Shown here piece after piece: positions 18,648 through 30,123 of a stretch of 64,000 nt of DNA. The first letter of the stretch is position 1, and the number at the start of each line of letters is the position of its first letter. The DNA lies in NCBI RefSeq assembly GCF_001894885.1, contig NZ_BCXB01000011.1:1-64000 (forward strand), in the 5' to 3' direction. The translations under genes and the position numbers were made by a program. This stretch comes from Rhodococcus marinonascens NBRC 14363 (GTDB lineage Bacteria > Actinomycetota > Actinomycetes > Mycobacteriales > Mycobacteriaceae). The notes under the pieces were generated by a model. The model was not told the origin of the DNA. It ran no database searches and saw only the letters and a program-made list of their open reading frames with translations.

Positions 18648-19617
18648 TTACAGTTCCGGTCCCCGGTCGTGTTCTGGGCCGTGGACGGGTGGTTCGGGTG
18701 CGGGCTGGTGGTCGGTGTCGGGTGCGGTCGGGCGCCGCCTGGTGGGGGTGCCGGTGCCGGGGCGGCCGCGTTGTTCGGCCTCGATGAGGGTGAGCCGTTT
18801 CCGGTCGGAGGCGATGGTTTTCTCGATGCGGGTGTTCAACTGCCCGATCACTCGTTCGTCGGTGTGGTGGGCGCGGTCGCGGCGGCTCTGGTGGGCACGG
18901 TTGTAGGTGGCGGCGGTCTCGATCGCACCCCAGGTTCGTTCTCCGGGGCGTCGGTCTCGGCGGCCACCCGCGCCCGGTACGCCTGCTGGATCTGGTCGTC
19001 GGTGGCGTTCGGATCATGCCGGATCCGCTCATGTTCGGCCCGTGCCTGGCGGGCGGCGGCGATCTTGTGGGCGTCGGCTTCGGCGGCGGCCACACCGGCG
19101 TCGACGACCCTGACTGTGGTGTCGCCGGTAGCGGAGGCGAGTTCAGCGGTGGCCAACCCGAGCATTTGCCGGGCATCGGAGATCGGCGGCGCGCCGACGC
19201 GGCCGCGGTCCGTAGTTCCTCGGCCGTGTACGCCGAGTACACGGATGCGGCGGGGCGGCGGTGGTGGATCTGTTCGATCTTCTTTCCGACCGCGTCGGCG
19301 CGGACCTCGCTCAACTGTGCGCACGGGTCGGTCACCTCGTCGGTGACGTCGGCGAGGATTCGGGAGACCGCGATCTCGGTGGCCACCGACTCGAACAGGG
19401 CCTGTTTGCGGGGGTCGGTGCCCGGGCCACCGAGCGCCACCATCCACGGTGCCCGGTTTTCGGTCGCCCGGGTGATGTAGGTGTCGACGTGGGCGTGCAT
19501 CTGCTCGGCGTGCCGGTGGGCGTACGCGGCCAGGATCGGGTCTTGTCCGGCGGCGGCGTCGGAGGGGGCGGGCACCCGGTACCCGGCGAGGGTGTCGGTG
19601 CGACGGCGCGGCAACAC
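18648..19617 (-). pseudogene. Relaxase-like (MobF/TraA) C-terminal tail, two frameshifts
   Basis: Reading from 19617, LAGYRVPAPSDAAAGQDPIL and YAHRHAEQMHAHVDTYITRA, then APWMVALGGPGTDP, resemble the conserved tail of actinobacterial TraA/TrwC-type relaxases. Near 19185 the frame shifts, and the sense continues as PPISDARQMLGLATAELASA and DDQIQQAYRARVAAETDAPE. Near 18935 it shifts again to WGAIETAATYNRAHQSRRDR and IGQLNTRIEKTIASDRKRLT. No upstream relaxase or helicase domain remains. The family assignment is an inference from the tail alone. Confidence 0.5.
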
Positions 19618-19658
19618 ACCGCGTGCTGCTGCCCGTAAGCTGATCCCGCCCTATCGCG

Positions 19659-20264
19659 TCAGGGCTTCGGTTCCTCGGGCGGGGCGGGAGGTGCGGTGGC
19701 GCCACTCCCCTCCCCCGGTGTCTCGCCGCGGCGAGTGGTCGTCCGACGCGACTTCGCGAAGAAAGTGGCAGCCGAGGCTATGACAACAATGGCAATGAGG
19801 ATCGCCGTGAACAGAGTCCATGGGAGGCCGGGTTCCACGACATCGTCGACGAAGTTGTTGGCGGCGACCACAGCGTTGCCGGTGTAGGTGTGATCCTGAC
19901 CCGATTCGAGCAGAACTCGACTGATCGAGTCGCTGTAGGTTCCGACCCAACTAGGGCTCAGCACCAAGACCGTGCCACCTTCTTCCGCCCCCACCTCGGT
20001 GGCAAGGTCGCGTAGTTGCGAATCTCGGCCGGGATCCCTGTCCAGCACGACGATGCTCAACTTGATGCTGTGCTCGGACGCCCGGTCCACCACGGCAGTG
20101 AGATCGCCAACCTCGCCCGCCGGCGCCGATACGCCGTCGTGGGACACGTCCGTAATCACGTCCGAGAGATCGACGCCCTCCGGAAGATCTGTTGCCAGGG
20201 GTAGAGCCGAGTGGGCGGAAAGCGTGGCACTGACGGGGAGCACTGTGGCGATCAGGGTAGTCAT
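19659..20264 (-). CDS. Conserved membrane protein (Rv1476-like, DUF6676)
   Basis: The 201-residue protein has an extracytoplasmic TPM-like N-terminal region, including a block like VVDRASEHSIKLSIVVLD. One membrane helix lies near the C-terminus (WTLFTAILIAIVVIASAATF), followed by a basic and Pro-rich tail. By position (divergent from acn) and layout it is the Rv1476 ortholog, a conserved mycolata protein of unknown function normally next to ripA. ATG at 20264. Its usual neighbour ripA is now about 7.7 kb away because of the inserted element. Confidence 0.82.
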   Translation of the reverse strand: MTTLIATVLPVSATLSAHSALPLATDLPEGVDLSDVITDVSHDGVSAPAGEVGDLTAVVDRASEHSIKLSIVVLDRDPGRDSQLRDLATEVGAEEGGTVLVLSPSWVGTYSDSISRVLLESGQDHTYTGNAVVAANNFVDDVVEPGLPWTLFTAILIAIVVIASAATFFAKSRRTTTRRGETPGEGSGATAPPAPPEEPKP

Positions 20265-20337
20265 CTCTCATCCGGGTTTGCGCTAAGGAACATCGGCCTC
20301 GCGTGAACCCTACGTGAGGCGTCGCCGAAGTCTCATC

Positions 20338-20364
20338 CCCTCCACGTGCGCCGCACGTGGAGGG
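20338..20364. other. Perfect 12-bp palindrome upstream of acn
   Basis: CCCTCCACGTGC and GCACGTGGAGGG flank a 3-base loop GCC. It is too symmetrical to be chance in this context. It could be a terminator for transcripts entering the region or a second regulator site. Confidence 0.65.
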
Positions 20365-20428
20365 TTCGCCGATAATTGGCGAGGGCTCGCAATCGACATC
20401 GCCCCAACGACATCGCCCCGAATTTTCA

Positions 20429-20444
20429 CAGGACAAGCGTACTG
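20429..20444 (+). promoter_or_regulatory. AcnR operator
   Basis: CAGGACAAGCGTACTG fits the imperfect inverted repeat CAGNACnnncGTACTG reported for AcnR upstream of acn in corynebacteria and relatives, at every defined position. It lies about 140 bp before the acn start, and acnR is the next gene after acn. Confidence 0.8.
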
Positions 20445-20568
20445 TTAGACTGTCGGCGGTATCGCGGTACGCGCCGATTCCGGAATCGTCAGCATCACAG
20501 ACACGGATCAGCCGCGCCCGCAGTACCTCCAGCCGCCGACACAGCCCCGTCGGCGGCGACCCTCATAG

Positions 20569-23388
<2,820 letters not shown>

Positions 23389-23404
23389 TCCGCTAGCGAC
23401 CGAC

Positions 23405-23445
23405 GCGCACGGCGGGTTCAGCTACAGGCTGGGTCCGCCGTGCGC
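23405..23445 (+). terminator. Hairpin between acn and acnR
   Basis: GCGCACGGCGG pairs with CCGCCGTGCGC across a 19-base loop. It probably reduces read-through from acn into acnR. Confidence 0.65.
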
Positions 23446-23482
23446 GCTGTCGGCATATGCAGTGTGAGACGAGGACGGGAAA

Positions 23483-24049
23483 GTGCCCAAGGTCAGTGAA
23501 GACCATCTCGCGGCCCGGCGCAGTCAGATCCTGGACGGCGCCCGTCGATGCTTTGCCGAATACGGATACGACGGCGCAACCGTTCGCCGCCTCGAAGAGG
23601 TCACCGGCCTTTCGCGCGGGGCGATCTTCCACCACTTCAAGGACAAGGACGGACTTTTCCTGGCACTCGCCCACGAGGACGCAACCAGGATGGCCGACGT
23701 AGTTGCCCAGGAGGGCCTCGTCCAGGTCATGCGGGACATGTTGGCCCAGCCCGAGCAGTTCGACTGGCTGGGAACCCGGCTCGAAATCGCCCGCAGGCTG
23801 CGCACCGACCCAGAGTTCCGAAGAAGCTGGTCGCAGCGATCGGCCGAACTTACCGATGCGACCATCGCCCGTCTCGCGCGGCAGAAGTCCGCAGGCCGCC
23901 TCCGCGACGATGTGCCTACCGACGTTCTGATCGGGTACCTGGACCTTGTGCTCGACGGACTGGTCGCACGCATCGCGTCAGGGCACGCGGGTCACAATCT
24001 CTCGGCCGTACTCGACCTCGTCGAGGAATCCGTCCGGCGGCGAGACTGA
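23483..24049 (+). CDS. acnR: TetR-family aconitase repressor AcnR
   Basis: The 188-residue TetR regulator has an N-terminal helix-turn-helix (TVRRLEEVTGLSRGAIFHHF, residues about 32-51) followed by KDKDGLFLALAHED, and a helical ligand domain. Immediate placement after acn on the same strand is the conserved acn-acnR arrangement in which AcnR represses acn. The matching operator upstream of acn supports the assignment. The GTG at 23483 has GGACGGGAAA upstream. Corresponds to Rv1474c. Confidence 0.9.
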   Translation: MPKVSEDHLAARRSQILDGARRCFAEYGYDGATVRRLEEVTGLSRGAIFHHFKDKDGLFLALAHEDATRMADVVAQEGLVQVMRDMLAQPEQFDWLGTRLEIARRLRTDPEFRRSWSQRSAELTDATIARLARQKSAGRLRDDVPTDVLIGYLDLVLDGLVARIASGHAGHNLSAVLDLVEESVRRRD

Positions 24050-24082
24050 CCTCACACTCCCCTTACCAGGACACTTCCCTTA

Positions 24083-25714
24083 TCAGGCGAGTTGGATGAG
24101 CTCCAGGTAGTCCTGAGACCAGTGGTCCTCGGTGCCGTCTGGAAGGAGGATGACTCGCTCCGGATCGAGCGCCTCAGCGGCTCCGGGATCGTGGGTCACG
24201 AGCACCACGGCGCCGGTGTAACTGCGGAGCGCATCCAGTACTTGTTCGCGTGAGACGGGGTCGAGGTTGTTCGTCGGCTCGTCGAGCAGTAGGACGTTGG
24301 CTGCGGACGACACCAGACCGGCCAGCGCGAGACGGGTCTTCTCTCCACCGGACAGTGTCCCTGCAGGCTGTTCGAGTTGTGGTCCGGTGAACATGAAGGC
24401 ACCGAGCAGCGAACGTAGCTCCTGCTCCCCCGTGTCCGGCGCGGCGTGGCGGATGTTCTCCCAGACAGACGCGGCGTCGTCGAGGGTGTCGTGCTCCTGC
24501 GCGAAGTATCCGATCTTCAGGCCGTGTCCGGGGACCAGCCCCCCGGCGTCCGGCGTTTCGACGCCTCCGAGGACGCGAAGCAGCGTCGTCTTGCCTGCGC
24601 CGTTGAGTCCGAGGACAACGACCCGCGAACCACGGTCGATCGCGAGGTCGACGCCGGTGAAGATCTCGAGCGAACCGTAGACCTTGGTCAGATTCTCCGC
24701 CATCAGCGGGGTCTTGCCGCACGCGGCCGGTTCGGGGAAGCGGATCCGCGCCACCTTGTCCGACACCCGTTCGGCGTCGAGGTCCGACATCAGTTTGTCG
24801 GCGCGCTTTGCCATGTTCTGCGCTGCCACGGCCTTGGTCGCCTTGGCGCCAAGTTTCGCGGCCTGGACGCGCAGTGCACCGGCCTTTTTCTCCGCGTTGG
24901 CGCGCTCACGGCGTCGGCGCTGCTCGTCAGTGGCACGAGCATCCAGATACTTCTTCCAGGTCATGTTGTAGACATCAGCCTCACTGCGCACCGCGTCGAG
25001 GAACCACACCCGGTTCACGACGTCGCTGAGCAGGTCGACATCGTGGCTGATGACGATCAGTCCGCCCTCGTGGTTCTGCAGAAAACTGCGCAGCCACGTG
25101 ATCGAGTCGGCGTCGAGGTGGTTCGTCGGTTCGTCGAGCAGGAGCGTCGTGTCGGACCGTCCGCCGCTACCATCCGAGGCTGCGAACAGGATCCTCGCCA
25201 ACTCGACGCGGCGCCGCTGACCACCCGAGAGGGTGCGCAATTGCTGTCCGAGGATACGGTCTGCCAGACCCAAGCTGCTGCAAATTCGCGCCGCCTCGCT
25301 CTCGGCCTCGTATCCACCGAGGGCCGAGAAACGGTCCTCCAGGTTGCCGTACTTGCGCACCGCTTTGTCACGCTCGGCGTCGTCGACGACCTCGGACATC
25401 AGGATCTGCTGCTTCTCCATGTCCCGAAGCAGCGAATCGAGGCCCCGCGCGGAGAGCACCCGGTCCTTCGCAAGGATGTCGAGGTCGCCTTCCTTGGGGT
25501 CCTGCGGGAGGTAACCGAGATCGCCGGTGCGCATGACCGACCCGGCGTACGCCTCACCCGCGCCGGCCAGGATGCGGAGTGTCGTCGTCTTGCCGGCACC
25601 GTTGCGGCCGACAAGACCGATCCGGTCGCCGGGCTGCACCCGCAAGGCCGGCCCGGGAGCAGACAGCAACGTCCGCACTCCCGCTCGAACTTCCAGGTCG
25701 GTGGCGGTGATCAA
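24083..25714 (-). CDS. ABC-F family ATPase (Rv1473-like)
   Basis: This is a soluble protein of 543 residues with two ABC domains and no membrane segments, hence ABC-F. Domain 1 has Walker A VGRNGAGKTTTLRIL, signature LSGGQRRRVEL and Walker B LLLDEPTNHLD. The interdomain linker (about 245-320) is Lys/Arg/Ala-rich. Domain 2 has LGLNGAGKTTLLRVLGG, LSGGEKTRLALAG and LLLDEPTNNLD. ABC-F proteins act on the ribosome, in translation quality control or antibiotic protection; which applies here cannot be told. Convergent with acnR. Confidence 0.93.
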   Translation of the reverse strand: MITATDLEVRAGVRTLLSAPGPALRVQPGDRIGLVGRNGAGKTTTLRILAGAGEAYAGSVMRTGDLGYLPQDPKEGDLDILAKDRVLSARGLDSLLRDMEKQQILMSEVVDDAERDKAVRKYGNLEDRFSALGGYEAESEAARICSSLGLADRILGQQLRTLSGGQRRRVELARILFAASDGSGGRSDTTLLLDEPTNHLDADSITWLRSFLQNHEGGLIVISHDVDLLSDVVNRVWFLDAVRSEADVYNMTWKKYLDARATDEQRRRRERANAEKKAGALRVQAAKLGAKATKAVAAQNMAKRADKLMSDLDAERVSDKVARIRFPEPAACGKTPLMAENLTKVYGSLEIFTGVDLAIDRGSRVVVLGLNGAGKTTLLRVLGGVETPDAGGLVPGHGLKIGYFAQEHDTLDDAASVWENIRHAAPDTGEQELRSLLGAFMFTGPQLEQPAGTLSGGEKTRLALAGLVSSAANVLLLDEPTNNLDPVSREQVLDALRSYTGAVVLVTHDPGAAEALDPERVILLPDGTEDHWSQDYLELIQLA

Positions 25715-25863
25715 ACAAGACTCCTAGGAATATGACGCTCGCGCTGAAGAAAGCCCGCGCACAGAACACACGAACCAGCGATTTTACCCTGAACTTCGGC
25801 GAGTGGATAACCTGCCGGCCAGTGATTCCCCTAACGTTCGATCCTCTGGTCGGCGAATCGCAG

Positions 25864-27285
25864 TCACCCCATTTCCTCGAGTGTCCTTCCCTTCGTCTCA
25901 CGCACGCACCAGATGACGAACGGAGCAGAGAACGCGGCGAATGCGGCGAAGATGAAGTACGAACCGGACAGACTCCACTCGGCCATGCTGGGGAAGGACA
26001 CGGTGATCAGCCAATTGGTGATCCATATAACCGAACAGGCGACACTGAGCGCGGCGACACGGATTCGGTTGGGGAACATCTCGCTGAGGAGGACCCACAG
26101 TACGACACCCCAAGTCATCGCGAAGAACAGCACGAATGCATGCACCGCAAAAAGCGCGATGGTGCCTTGCGGGTTGGGTAGGGCGGCGTCGTCACCCTGC
26201 CCAACGAGGAAGGAGAAGGCCCATGCGGCCACGCCGAGCGAGATGGCCATACCGACCGAGCCGATTACACAGAGCGTCTTGCGCCCGATCCGGTCGATCA
26301 GAACAATCGCCAAGCCGGTGCCGATGATGTTGATGATCGACGTGGTGAACGAGTAAAAGAAGGAGTCGGATGGGTCGATGCCGACTGACTGCCACAATGT
26401 GGCGCTGTAGTAGAAGATGACGTTGATTCCGGACATCTGCTGGAAGATGGCCAAGGCAATGCCGATCCAGACGATGGGCAGCAGGACTGCGCGTCCGCCG
26501 AGCAGGTCTCGCAGTGACGATTTGTGTTCGGACCGCATCAGGGCGTCGATCCGGGCGACCTCGGCATCGAGATCGGTGCCCGCAGGTTCGATACCGGCGA
26601 GCACGAGTTTCGCCTCGACGATGCGGCCTCGTGCGACGAGATAGCGGGGTGATTCGGGGATGCGCATTACCACCAACCCGTAGACGAGTGCGGGCAGCAC
26701 TTCGATGCCGAGCATGATCTGCCATGCCTCGAGGCCGAGGAGTGCGCCGCGCTGGTCGCCGCCGGCTAGGCCGAGTATCGCGAAGTTGACCAGCTGGGAT
26801 ATGGCGATGCCCAGCACGATCGCGGCTTGTTGGAGGGAGCCGAGCCTGCCTCGGTACTCGGCGGGTGCGATCTCGGAGATGTAGGCAGGTCCGATCACGG
26901 ATGCCATCCCGATCGCGATTCCGCCCAAGACGCGCCACACACCGAGGTCCCACACGGTGAATGGGAGCATCGAGCCGATACCGCTGATCGCGAAGAGGAC
27001 GGCGGCGATCTGCATGACGCGGGGCCTGCCGATGCGGTCGGCGAGTCGTCCAGCTGTCATTGCACCGGCAGCCGCACCGAGGAGGGCGATCCCGATCACG
27101 GTCCCGAGGCTTGCGGACCCGATATCGAACTTCCCGCGGATGCCTTCGACGGCTCCGTTGATGACGGCGCTGTCATAGCCGAACAGGAACCCCCCCATGG
27201 CAGCGGCGGCGGAAATGAACAGGACGTGGCGCAGGCGGTGTGCACTATGAGCGGTGGGCGGGACGGCGCTAATGATGTTGGGCAT
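25864..27285 (-). CDS. Sugar porter, major facilitator superfamily
   Basis: This is a 473-residue, 12-helix transporter of the sugar-porter branch. Signatures are GGFLFGYDSAVINGAVEGIR, GRLADRIGRPRVM, PAYISEIAPAEYRGRLGSLQ, IPESPRYLVARGR, FQQMSGINVIFYYSATLW and the C-terminal ETKGRTLEEMG. Such porters bring in monosaccharides, polyols or related compounds by proton symport. It is last in the minus-strand cluster with the zinc dehydrogenase and ManD-type dehydratase, so its substrate is likely the sugar or sugar acid they degrade. Confidence 0.92.
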   Translation of the reverse strand: MPNIISAVPPTAHSAHRLRHVLFISAAAAMGGFLFGYDSAVINGAVEGIRGKFDIGSASLGTVIGIALLGAAAGAMTAGRLADRIGRPRVMQIAAVLFAISGIGSMLPFTVWDLGVWRVLGGIAIGMASVIGPAYISEIAPAEYRGRLGSLQQAAIVLGIAISQLVNFAILGLAGGDQRGALLGLEAWQIMLGIEVLPALVYGLVVMRIPESPRYLVARGRIVEAKLVLAGIEPAGTDLDAEVARIDALMRSEHKSSLRDLLGGRAVLLPIVWIGIALAIFQQMSGINVIFYYSATLWQSVGIDPSDSFFYSFTTSIINIIGTGLAIVLIDRIGRKTLCVIGSVGMAISLGVAAWAFSFLVGQGDDAALPNPQGTIALFAVHAFVLFFAMTWGVVLWVLLSEMFPNRIRVAALSVACSVIWITNWLITVSFPSMAEWSLSGSYFIFAAFAAFSAPFVIWCVRETKGRTLEEMG

Positions 27286-27397
27286 GTTTAGGTTTCCTGG
27301 GGAGCGGCGCAGCTACAGGGGGACGTAAGGGGGGTCGGGGTGGACGATGGTTCAGGGGGATGGACGCGGCGGTCGAATCGGGTTGGCGCGGAGGCGG

Positions 27398-28480
27398 TCA
27401 TGGATGTTCTCCGGTTTCCGGTCCGGTTGTGTCGGAACAGCGGACGAGAACCTTCACCGCGCCGGCTGTGGGGTCGGCGAGCAGCGGCAGGCCGACGGTG
27501 GCGACGTCGCCGAGTGGGATCCGGTGTGTAATGAGCGGTTCCGGGTCGACGGTTCTCGTTGCCAGCAATTGGACCGCCGTGTGGACGTCGTCGTCGTACA
27601 TGTGTGCGGCGGTGCCGAGTATGCGTCGTTCACCGATGACGAGTGCCGGGATGTCGACCGGTCCGTCACCGCCGTGCAGTCCCACCACGATGACAGTGCC
27701 GCCGGGTCGAACGGCTCGAAGGGCCTGATTGAGCAGACCGGGGCTGCCTGTACATTCCAGTACCGTGTCAATTCCCGGTTCGGGTAGGGCTGCCAGCAGC
27801 GCCGGTAACTCGTCGGCGTGGACGGGGCTGACCCCGAAGTGCTCGGCGATGGCGAGGCGGTCGGCGCGGACGTCGACAACGAACACTGCGTGGGCGCCGT
27901 GGCTACGGACGATCTGGGCGATGATCAGTCCGGTCGTACCGCCGCCGAGGATCAGGACGGTGGAACCGACGACGCGCGGCGCTTTGCGGAGGGCACGCAC
28001 GGCCACTGCCGTAGGTTCGGCCAGCGCGGCGTGGGCGGGTTCGAGCGAGGGCGGTACCGGTATGCAGCGGTCGGCGCGGGCCACCATGTACTCGGATAGG
28101 CCGCCGTCGTCGTGCTGGCCCAGCACCGTGAGTCGCGGGCACAATCCCTCGTCGTGGCGATTGCACCACCAGCAGGCGCCGCAGCCGATGACGACGTCGG
28201 GGATGACGACGGTGCCGGCGGGGAATCCGCTGCCACCGGCGGCGGCCTGTTCCACGACGGCGACGATCTCGTGTCCGAGAGTGATCGGTGCGACACGTCC
28301 GCTGCCTGGGTGGGGTTGGGTGACCGGGATGGTCAGTGGTCCGTTGCGGTATTCCTCGAGGTCGGAGCCACAGACCCCACACCACAGGACACGCAGCAGC
28401 GCCTGCTCCGGGGTCGGTATTGGCGGTGCGATGTCGACGACGGCGATATCGTCACGGCCGAACCAACGTGCAGCCTTCAT
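27398..28480 (-). CDS. Zinc-dependent medium-chain dehydrogenase
   Basis: The 360-residue MDR-family enzyme has catalytic-zinc residues in WCGVCGSDLEEY (Cys) and LGHEIVAVV (His-Glu), a four-Cys structural zinc lobe (GCGACWWCNRHDEGLC), and a Rossmann site TVLILGGGTTGLIIAQ. The sequence is closest in feel to 2,3-butanediol, sorbitol and threonine dehydrogenases. In this cluster it probably oxidises a polyol or sugar-acid hydroxyl using NAD. It lies 33 bp after manD on the same strand. Substrate unknown. Confidence 0.88.
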   Translation of the reverse strand: MKAARWFGRDDIAVVDIAPPIPTPEQALLRVLWCGVCGSDLEEYRNGPLTIPVTQPHPGSGRVAPITLGHEIVAVVEQAAAGGSGFPAGTVVIPDVVIGCGACWWCNRHDEGLCPRLTVLGQHDDGGLSEYMVARADRCIPVPPSLEPAHAALAEPTAVAVRALRKAPRVVGSTVLILGGGTTGLIIAQIVRSHGAHAVFVVDVRADRLAIAEHFGVSPVHADELPALLAALPEPGIDTVLECTGSPGLLNQALRAVRPGGTVIVVGLHGGDGPVDIPALVIGERRILGTAAHMYDDDVHTAVQLLATRTVDPEPLITHRIPLGDVATVGLPLLADPTAGAVKVLVRCSDTTGPETGEHP

Positions 28481-28513
28481 AGTGCGTTCCTTCTGAGGCG
28501 GGGTGCCGGGTAG

Positions 28514-29728
28514 CTACCAGTCGTGGACGGTTCCGTCGGGTAGGTGGGCGACCGGGAGATAGGCGCACTCGTAGGGGTAGCGGGTCGCGAGTTCCTCGTC
28601 GAGGCTGATTCCGAGCCCCGGCTCGTCACCGGGGTGCAGGTAACCGTCATCGAATCGGTAGGCGTGGCGAAACACTTCGTCAACGAGCGGTTGGTGGCGC
28701 ATATGTTCTTGGATGCCGAAGTTCGGGGCCGAGAGGCCCATGTGGAGGGCGGCGGCGAGGCCGATCGGAGAGACGTCGCTGGGTCCGTGGGAACCGGTGC
28801 GCACCTGGTACAGCTCGGCCATCGACCAAATCTTGCGGACGTGTGTGATGCCTCCGGCGTGCACGATCGCACAGCGAATGAAGTCGATCAGCTGTTCACG
28901 CAGCAACAGTTCGGCGTCCCAGATGCTGTTGAACACTTCACCAATAGCGAGGGGAATCGTGGTGTGCTGGCGCACCAATCGCAGGGCGGAGGGGTTTTCG
29001 GCCGGGGTGACGTCCTCTAGCCAGAACAGGTCGTAGGGTTCGAGGTCCTTGCCCAGTCGTGCCGCCTGCTGGGGTGTGAGCCGATGGTGTGCGTCGTGCA
29101 GCAGCGGCAGCTCATGGCCGAACTGATTGCGCAGTTGCTCGAAGACCGACGGGATATGGCGTAGATACGCCGAGGTGTCCCAGGTTTCCTCGGAGGGCCG
29201 GGCGCCCCGGCCGGCGGGTTCGTAATCGACATCGTCCGAGCGCCCGATCCCGTAGACGCCGTCGAGGCCGGGCACCCCGGACTGCGCGCGGATGGCGCGG
29301 TAGCCGAGTTCGAGTTGCCGGTGCACCGAATCGATCAACTCGGGCATATCTGCTCCGGTGGCGTGGGTGTAGGCGAGGCAGCCCTCGCGGGAAGCGCCAC
29401 CGAGTAGCTGATATACGGGAAGCCCTGCGACTTTGCCCTTGATGTCCCACAGCGCCATGTCCACCGCGGCGATCGCGGCCATGGTGACCGGGCCACGCCG
29501 CCAGTATGCGCCTTTGTACAGATAGTTCCAGGTGTCCTCGATCTGGCTCGGGTCACGGGCTATGAGCAGCGGACCGATATGGTCGCGCAGGTATGACGCC
29601 ACGGCCAGTTCGCGGCCGTTGAGAGTGGCGTCTCCGAGTCCGATGACACCGTCGGAGGTCCTGATTTTCAGGGTCACGAAGTTGCGGGTCGGGCTGCTGA
29701 CGATGACCTGGACGTCCTCGATCTTCAC
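28514..29728 (-). CDS. manD: D-mannonate dehydratase family protein (ManD/RspA type)
   Basis: Enolase-superfamily enzyme of 404 residues. Metal ligands Asp212 ([11 protein letters not shown]), Glu238 ([11 protein letters not shown]) and Glu264 ([11 protein letters not shown]), with His214, Arg147, Tyr159 and His314 ([12 protein letters not shown]), line up with those known in ManD. The C-terminal [20 protein letters not shown] block is also typical. High-activity ManD converts D-mannonate to 2-keto-3-deoxygluconate, but some members have low activity or act on D-gluconate, so substrate is open. GTG at 29728 with AAGGAA upstream; palindromic operator 187 bp before it. Confidence 0.88.
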   Translation of the reverse strand: MKIEDVQVIVSSPTRNFVTLKIRTSDGVIGLGDATLNGRELAVASYLRDHIGPLLIARDPSQIEDTWNYLYKGAYWRRGPVTMAAIAAVDMALWDIKGKVAGLPVYQLLGGASREGCLAYTHATGADMPELIDSVHRQLELGYRAIRAQSGVPGLDGVYGIGRSDDVDYEPAGRGARPSEETWDTSAYLRHIPSVFEQLRNQFGHELPLLHDAHHRLTPQQAARLGKDLEPYDLFWLEDVTPAENPSALRLVRQHTTIPLAIGEVFNSIWDAELLLREQLIDFIRCAIVHAGGITHVRKIWSMAELYQVRTGSHGPSDVSPIGLAAALHMGLSAPNFGIQEHMRHQPLVDEVFRHAYRFDDGYLHPGDEPGLGISLDEELATRYPYECAYLPVAHLPDGTVHDW

Positions 29729-30123
29729 TGCAGTCAGTTCCTTTCGGTACGCGAGAGTCGCTGTGTGTTGATGCCGCAGTCCTCGCTGCTACCTGGATCT
29801 TCGAGGCGCAGCACGGCCAGGGGCTCACAGAGGAAGACGGTGGATGCCTGCGCTGGGTGGGAGTCGAGGTCGGCCACGTTAATCCATTCTGTGGACTGAC
29901 TAACAAGGTGCGTGTGGTATTACCGGTCTGACCAATATTGTGTGGCCCCCGCCCTCCACTGTCAATACGTCGAGGCGAAAATCCTGAGCATCCAGCACTT
30001 GACTAGGGCATCCGGCCGGTGCCGCGTTCGGCCATACGACGTCGATCCACCTGCCGGAAATGCTGGTGTGACGCCGATACTCGCTCGATGCAGTAAACGG
30101 GACGACTAACGGGTTCGAGCCGT
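29729..30123. promoter_or_regulatory. manD promoter region
   Basis: 395 bp between the GntR gene and manD contain no supported gene. The palindromic operator at 29915-29934 lies here, in an AT-richer patch (29900-29950), which is the likely promoter of manD, the dehydrogenase and the transporter. Confidence 0.55.
29915..29934. promoter_or_regulatory. GntR-type operator upstream of manD
   Basis: TGGTATTACCGGTCTGACCA is a palindrome of form TGGT-n3-ACCGGT-n3-ACCA. It matches the site at 31972-31990 at 17 of 19 positions when that site is inverted. FadR-type GntR proteins often bind TGGT...ACCA sites. Confidence 0.65.

Larger units (their letters stand above)
12329..19617. mobile_element. Decayed integrative/conjugative element
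   Basis: Between ripA and the Rv1476-like gene, adjacent in M. tuberculosis, lie about 7.3 kb of conjugation-type genes. They are a broken membrane protein, the C-terminal part of a type IV coupling protein, a DUF4913 protein, a Gly/Ala-rich hypothetical, and a twice-frameshifted relaxase-like tail. Two YVTN propeller genes sit in the middle. No integrase, replication gene or attachment repeats were seen, so exact boundaries are uncertain. Premature stop, frameshifts and internal deletions show it is immobile by itself. Confidence 0.7.

Noticed and set aside
18223-19617. 464-codon minus-strand frame taken as one protein
   Set aside because: Only the first 140 or so residues look like a protein; the rest is Arg/Pro-rich shadow of the shifted frame and of the 17498-18589 gene.
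12240-19670. Short direct repeat CTTCGGTT near both borders of the conjugative-element remnant as an attachment site
   Set aside because: Eight common bases are expected by chance; no longer match found.
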